Part shown: in pieces, positions 61,301 through 64,000 of the stretch | Numbering within the stretch: position 1 is the stretch's first letter | Layout of the letters: every line of letters begins with the position of its first letter | Assembly: GCA_002189035.1 (NCBI GenBank) | Contig: CM007990.1 | Location: 4,650,001 to 4,714,000, forward strand | Direction: 5' to 3' | From: Utricularia gibba | Taxonomy: Eukaryota; Streptophyta; Magnoliopsida; Lamiales; Lentibulariaceae | DNA length: 64,000 nt | Translations under genes and position numbers: made by a program | The notes under the pieces: generated by a model | Told to the model about the DNA's origin: nothing | Seen by the model: only the letters and a program-made list of their open reading frames with translations | Database searches by the model: none

Positions 61301-62154
61301 CCGGCGCTTGGGTTGCTCCACGTTTGACCCTTTTAGCCAGTTTCTGTAAATAGGGAGTATGGGATGATGCAGACTTGCCGTTCCCTGGCGGGAAACGATA
61401 AAGAGATAGGATTCTATCGATGGAGTGGCGAGCCCAGAGTCTATAGTTGTTGTGAAAGCACATGGGCATTCAATGCAGACTACCTCTCGTGCTCGGGGTG
61501 TGGCCTTCTGAGCCTACCTACCTTTCCCAGTTTTGGGTGATAGAAACAATTTTATGAATTGGGTAGTGGTGGTTATTAATTTGTTGTCTGTATTGCTTGG
61601 GTTTGTTTGATTGTGGAGACTGGGTTCTGGGTGTTGGGACGTTATGATCAAAATTGAGCTGTTTGATCTTTGGAGTTAATTTGTGGTTAACCTGGTGAGT
61701 CAAAGCTGTTGTCGCTTCCGCTTCCGTTTGTTAAGCGGAGTCTATGAGTTTCTGTGCACCGACGATGTCATCCAATCGAACAGGGAACTAGATATTTTAA
61801 GGGAGTGGTCTCTGGTCAGTGTCGGCATCCCTTCTTCCCAGGAGAAGCTTTGTCTCGGAATGAATCCTGAATCGTGTTGCTGGGAACGTAGAATTCTGGT
61901 CAACATTTTATACACAGTAACCCCACTTACTTTTAGCTTTCATTTCAGGGCATGATCCCTGTTCTTCTTTTCTTTCTTCTTCTTCTTCTTCTTCTTCTTC
62001 TTCTTCTTCTTCTTCTTCTGCTTCTTCTGCTTCTCCTTGTTCTCATGAACTGTTCTTGTCTTCTGTAGAGTTGTCTGTCTTTTTTTGGGTTCTGATTAAA
62101 TCATAAAGATTCATCCTTTTTTTGATCTTCCTTGGATTTGGGTGTTGTGTTGTA
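58324..62154. other. Long divergent spacer between LAX2-like and CONSTANS-like genes
   Basis: 58.6-61.0 kb is AT-rich with scattered ATGG/CATG-rich patches at 58.9 and 59.2-59.5 kb; no transposon recognised. An open frame at 61015-61353 has no family features. 61.4-62.15 kb should be promoter and leader of the CONSTANS-like gene, ending in a TTC microsatellite. Confidence 0.45.
61975..62036 (+). repeat. (TTC)n microsatellite in the CONSTANS-like leader region
   Basis: About 15 perfect TTC units followed by interrupted ones (CTGCTTCTTCTGCTTC), 120 bases before the start codon. Pyrimidine-rich repeats in plant leaders are common and length-variable. Confidence 0.85.
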
Positions 62155-63603
62155 ATGGTGGGCTGCGATTTTTGCTGCGACCGAACGGCGATTCTCTTCT
62201 GCCGTGCTGATAGCGCCAAGCTCTGTCTCTCGTGCGACCACCACGTGCACACTGCGAATGCTCTCTCGCAAAAACACCTCCGTTCCCAGATCTGCGATAA
62301 CTGCGCCGCCCAGCCGGCCGGAACTCGTTGCGTTACCGACGGATTAGTCCTCTGTCAGGACTGCGATTGGGACGCCCACGGCAGCTGCGCCACCGGCCAT
62401 GCTCGCTCCCCGCTCGAGGGCTTCACCGGTTGCCCGTCTCCCTTTGAATTGGCGTCATCCTGGGATTTGGAAATCACCGAGAGCAAACCGCCGTATGAGT
62501 GGAGCGGACTTCTAGAGGAGCTGATGGTGCCCATCTTCTCCGATTACGGTGGCAAGAACTCAACTTGTGGGAAGCAGAAACAAGTGATTCTGAAACAGTT
62601 ACTGGAACTCATGTCTCACAGCGGCGTCGGTACCAGTCAGGATAAGGAAGAGATGGTGCCGCCCAGTACGCCGCCGTGTAGCACCCCTTGGCAACTCGAG
62701 AATTTCTGCCATCCGCCGCCGGAAAAGAAGCTTTCGCCGCAAAGCCAGAGCAACAGTTTCACAACAATGCTGATACAACCCGTTCCCAAACAAGAACCAT
62801 GGAACAGTAATAACAGTCGAGCTCAGGTACTGCAGTTTTCTCAAGTCAAATTCTGTATAGATTGCTGGGACCAATTCTGCAGCATCAAAATCCTTCCCCT
62901 TTCTGCAGATTTGGGATTTCAATCGGGGACAGTTAAGGGGAAAAGACGACTGCAGCCCAGGAGACTTAGAGTACGGTGGGGATCTCGTCTTCAACAGCAA
63001 TTCTTACAGTGATCTGGTAAAGGAGACTTCTTTGGCCAAGAGACGGGGCCTCAAGATTCCTGTTGTAGATTTTTCTGTCTCCAACAAGGACACGATCCCC
63101 TTCTATGTAAGAAATCTTGGAACACTTATGCCAGAGTTCCTGTGTAGCCTGATAAAGATTTGATCTTTTCAAATGGGCAGGCTCTGGCGAACAGTAACCA
63201 CATACTCATTCAGGACCAGCAACATCAGAAAGCAACACTTTACAACCATCACAGGCCGGCAACGAGAGACCGTCCTATGATGGGATACAAGACTTGTACT
63301 TTGCAGATCAGTCGATGCCACTTCGGAGCGACGGTGCGTCGGCTGCGACGATGAAGGCGAACATGGAACTTCTAGCGAAAAATCGAGGCGATGCGGTGAC
63401 ACGATACAAGGAAAAGAGGAAAACTAGGAGGTAGATGGAGTTCTCTACCCCGGATACTCAGTCTACTGTATTCTGATGATATCACTGACATTTCGCTTGT
63501 TTGTAGATATGACAAGCACATTAGATACGAATCAAGAAAGGCAAGAGCGGATACTAGGAAGCGAGTGAAGGGCAGATTCGTGAAGGCTACAGAAGAATCA
63601 TAG
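62155..63603 (+). CDS. CONSTANS-like B-box/CCT transcription factor (COL13/14 group; one-base frameshift)
   Basis: Exons 62155-62826, 62909-63106, 63181-63430, 63507-63603; 405 residues after restoring one base. Two B-boxes at the N-terminus: [20 protein letters not shown] then [30 protein letters not shown]. The middle contains [14 protein letters not shown]. The C-terminal CCT domain is split over exons 3 and 4: [41 protein letters not shown]-box zinc fingers mediate protein contacts and CCT binds DNA or NF-Y partners; the COL group is linked to light, flowering and growth, with no certain role assignable here. ATG 62155 starts directly at MVGCDFC, the family start. The frame breaks near CC at 63274-63275; one more C gives [20 protein letters not shown] and joins the CCT part. 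Confidence 0.9.
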
Positions 63604-64000
63604 GATGGTCTCATGCTTTCTGTGGGCTTGTTGCCGCTTGAATTTCAGTGTACATTGTGCTGATTTCAGCACTTTTTTGCCTGTCGAATGGAACTGTAGT
63701 TCTGTCATCATTTGTTGATGTTGAAAAGCTTAGAAGGAAAAGGCATTCTTCATGAAACCGGGAGATGCAAATGATTATACTTAATAGGGAAGTGGATGCT
63801 GGTTTCATCCACGAAGAGTGAGTTTCTGCATTAACTCCATCTACCTCTGGTTTGGACTGAAATGCAGCTATGGCATTGAAGGCAGCAGCGGACTGATGAT
63901 AAATGAAACCAGGGGTTTCTTACCAGAACAATCATTTCCCAGGAGGATAGCAAGGCCAATGGCGGTTGACAGAGTTATGAGAACTTTTACTCTTCATCTG
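63604..64000. other. Right edge, unassigned
   Basis: CONSTANS-like 3' UTR first. The last about 60 bases read on the minus strand give a hydrophobic peptide (RVKVLITLSTAIGLAILLGN DCSG) followed by a GT, possibly an exon of a gene entering from the right. Too little to call. Confidence 0.3.

Noticed and set aside
61015-61353. Plus-strand open frame of 112 codons
   Set aside because: No recognisable family, no splice support, in an AT-rich spacer.

Overview
This is a nuclear segment from a flowering plant. Every large gene model has plant-type introns (mostly about 70-200 bp, GT-AG, T-rich before the acceptor). The families are plant-specific or plant-typical: YSL transporter, plant UNG, PUB62-type U-box protein, retinoblastoma-related protein, NEF1, CYP51G, MEI2-like protein, ASR3-type trihelix factor, DUF247, LAX2-like protein and CONSTANS-like protein. 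Gene spacing is tight, 17 genes (one cut by the left edge) in 64 kb, so the genome is compact. It looks eudicot-like, but I cannot name the species from sequence alone.

Layout: 73-1431 (+) 3' part of a YSL metal-nicotianamine transporter; 2191-3799 (+) uracil-DNA glycosylase; 4346-7064 (+) U-box protein 62-like; 7388-11001 (-) AP-5 complex beta subunit; 11233-13625 (+) MBD4-like DNA glycosylase; 14207-17187 (+) SMP/C2 protein of NTMC2T5 type; 17597-18790 (+) GRAM/WBP2-like protein; 18991-20523 (-) DUF247 protein; 22334-26948 (+) retinoblastoma-related protein; 27268-30927 (+) NEF1; 32117-33779 (+) sterol 14-alpha-demethylase; 34005-34282 (+) orphan coding remnant; 34805-38909 (-) MEI2-like RNA-binding protein; 42924-44416 (+) ASR3-like trihelix factor; 46201-51284 (+) ACAP-type ARF-GAP; 52057-54187 (-) serine carboxypeptidase-like; 56708-58323 (-) LAX2-like RAWUL protein; 62155-63603 (+) CONSTANS-like factor. 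The long spacers (20.5-22.3, 38.9-42.9, 44.4-46.2, 54.2-56.7 and 58.3-62.2 kb) are AT-rich, and I recognise no transposon in them.

These are unrelated housekeeping and developmental genes, not an operon or a defence island. Two contextual links stand out. Two base-excision-repair glycosylases for deaminated cytosine (UNG and MBD4-like) lie within about 11 kb. Retinoblastoma-related protein has E2F-type sites upstream, which fits E2F/RBR feedback.

The strongest unusual signal is technical. At least eleven places, in eight otherwise intact genes plus the orphan remnant, lack exactly one G or C, usually inside a short G/C run. Adding one base back restores both the family reading frame and the exon phases. 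This looks like systematic homopolymer under-calling in the assembly rather than mass pseudogenisation. Automatic gene calls here will therefore be truncated or split. I found no convincing previously undescribed biological system.
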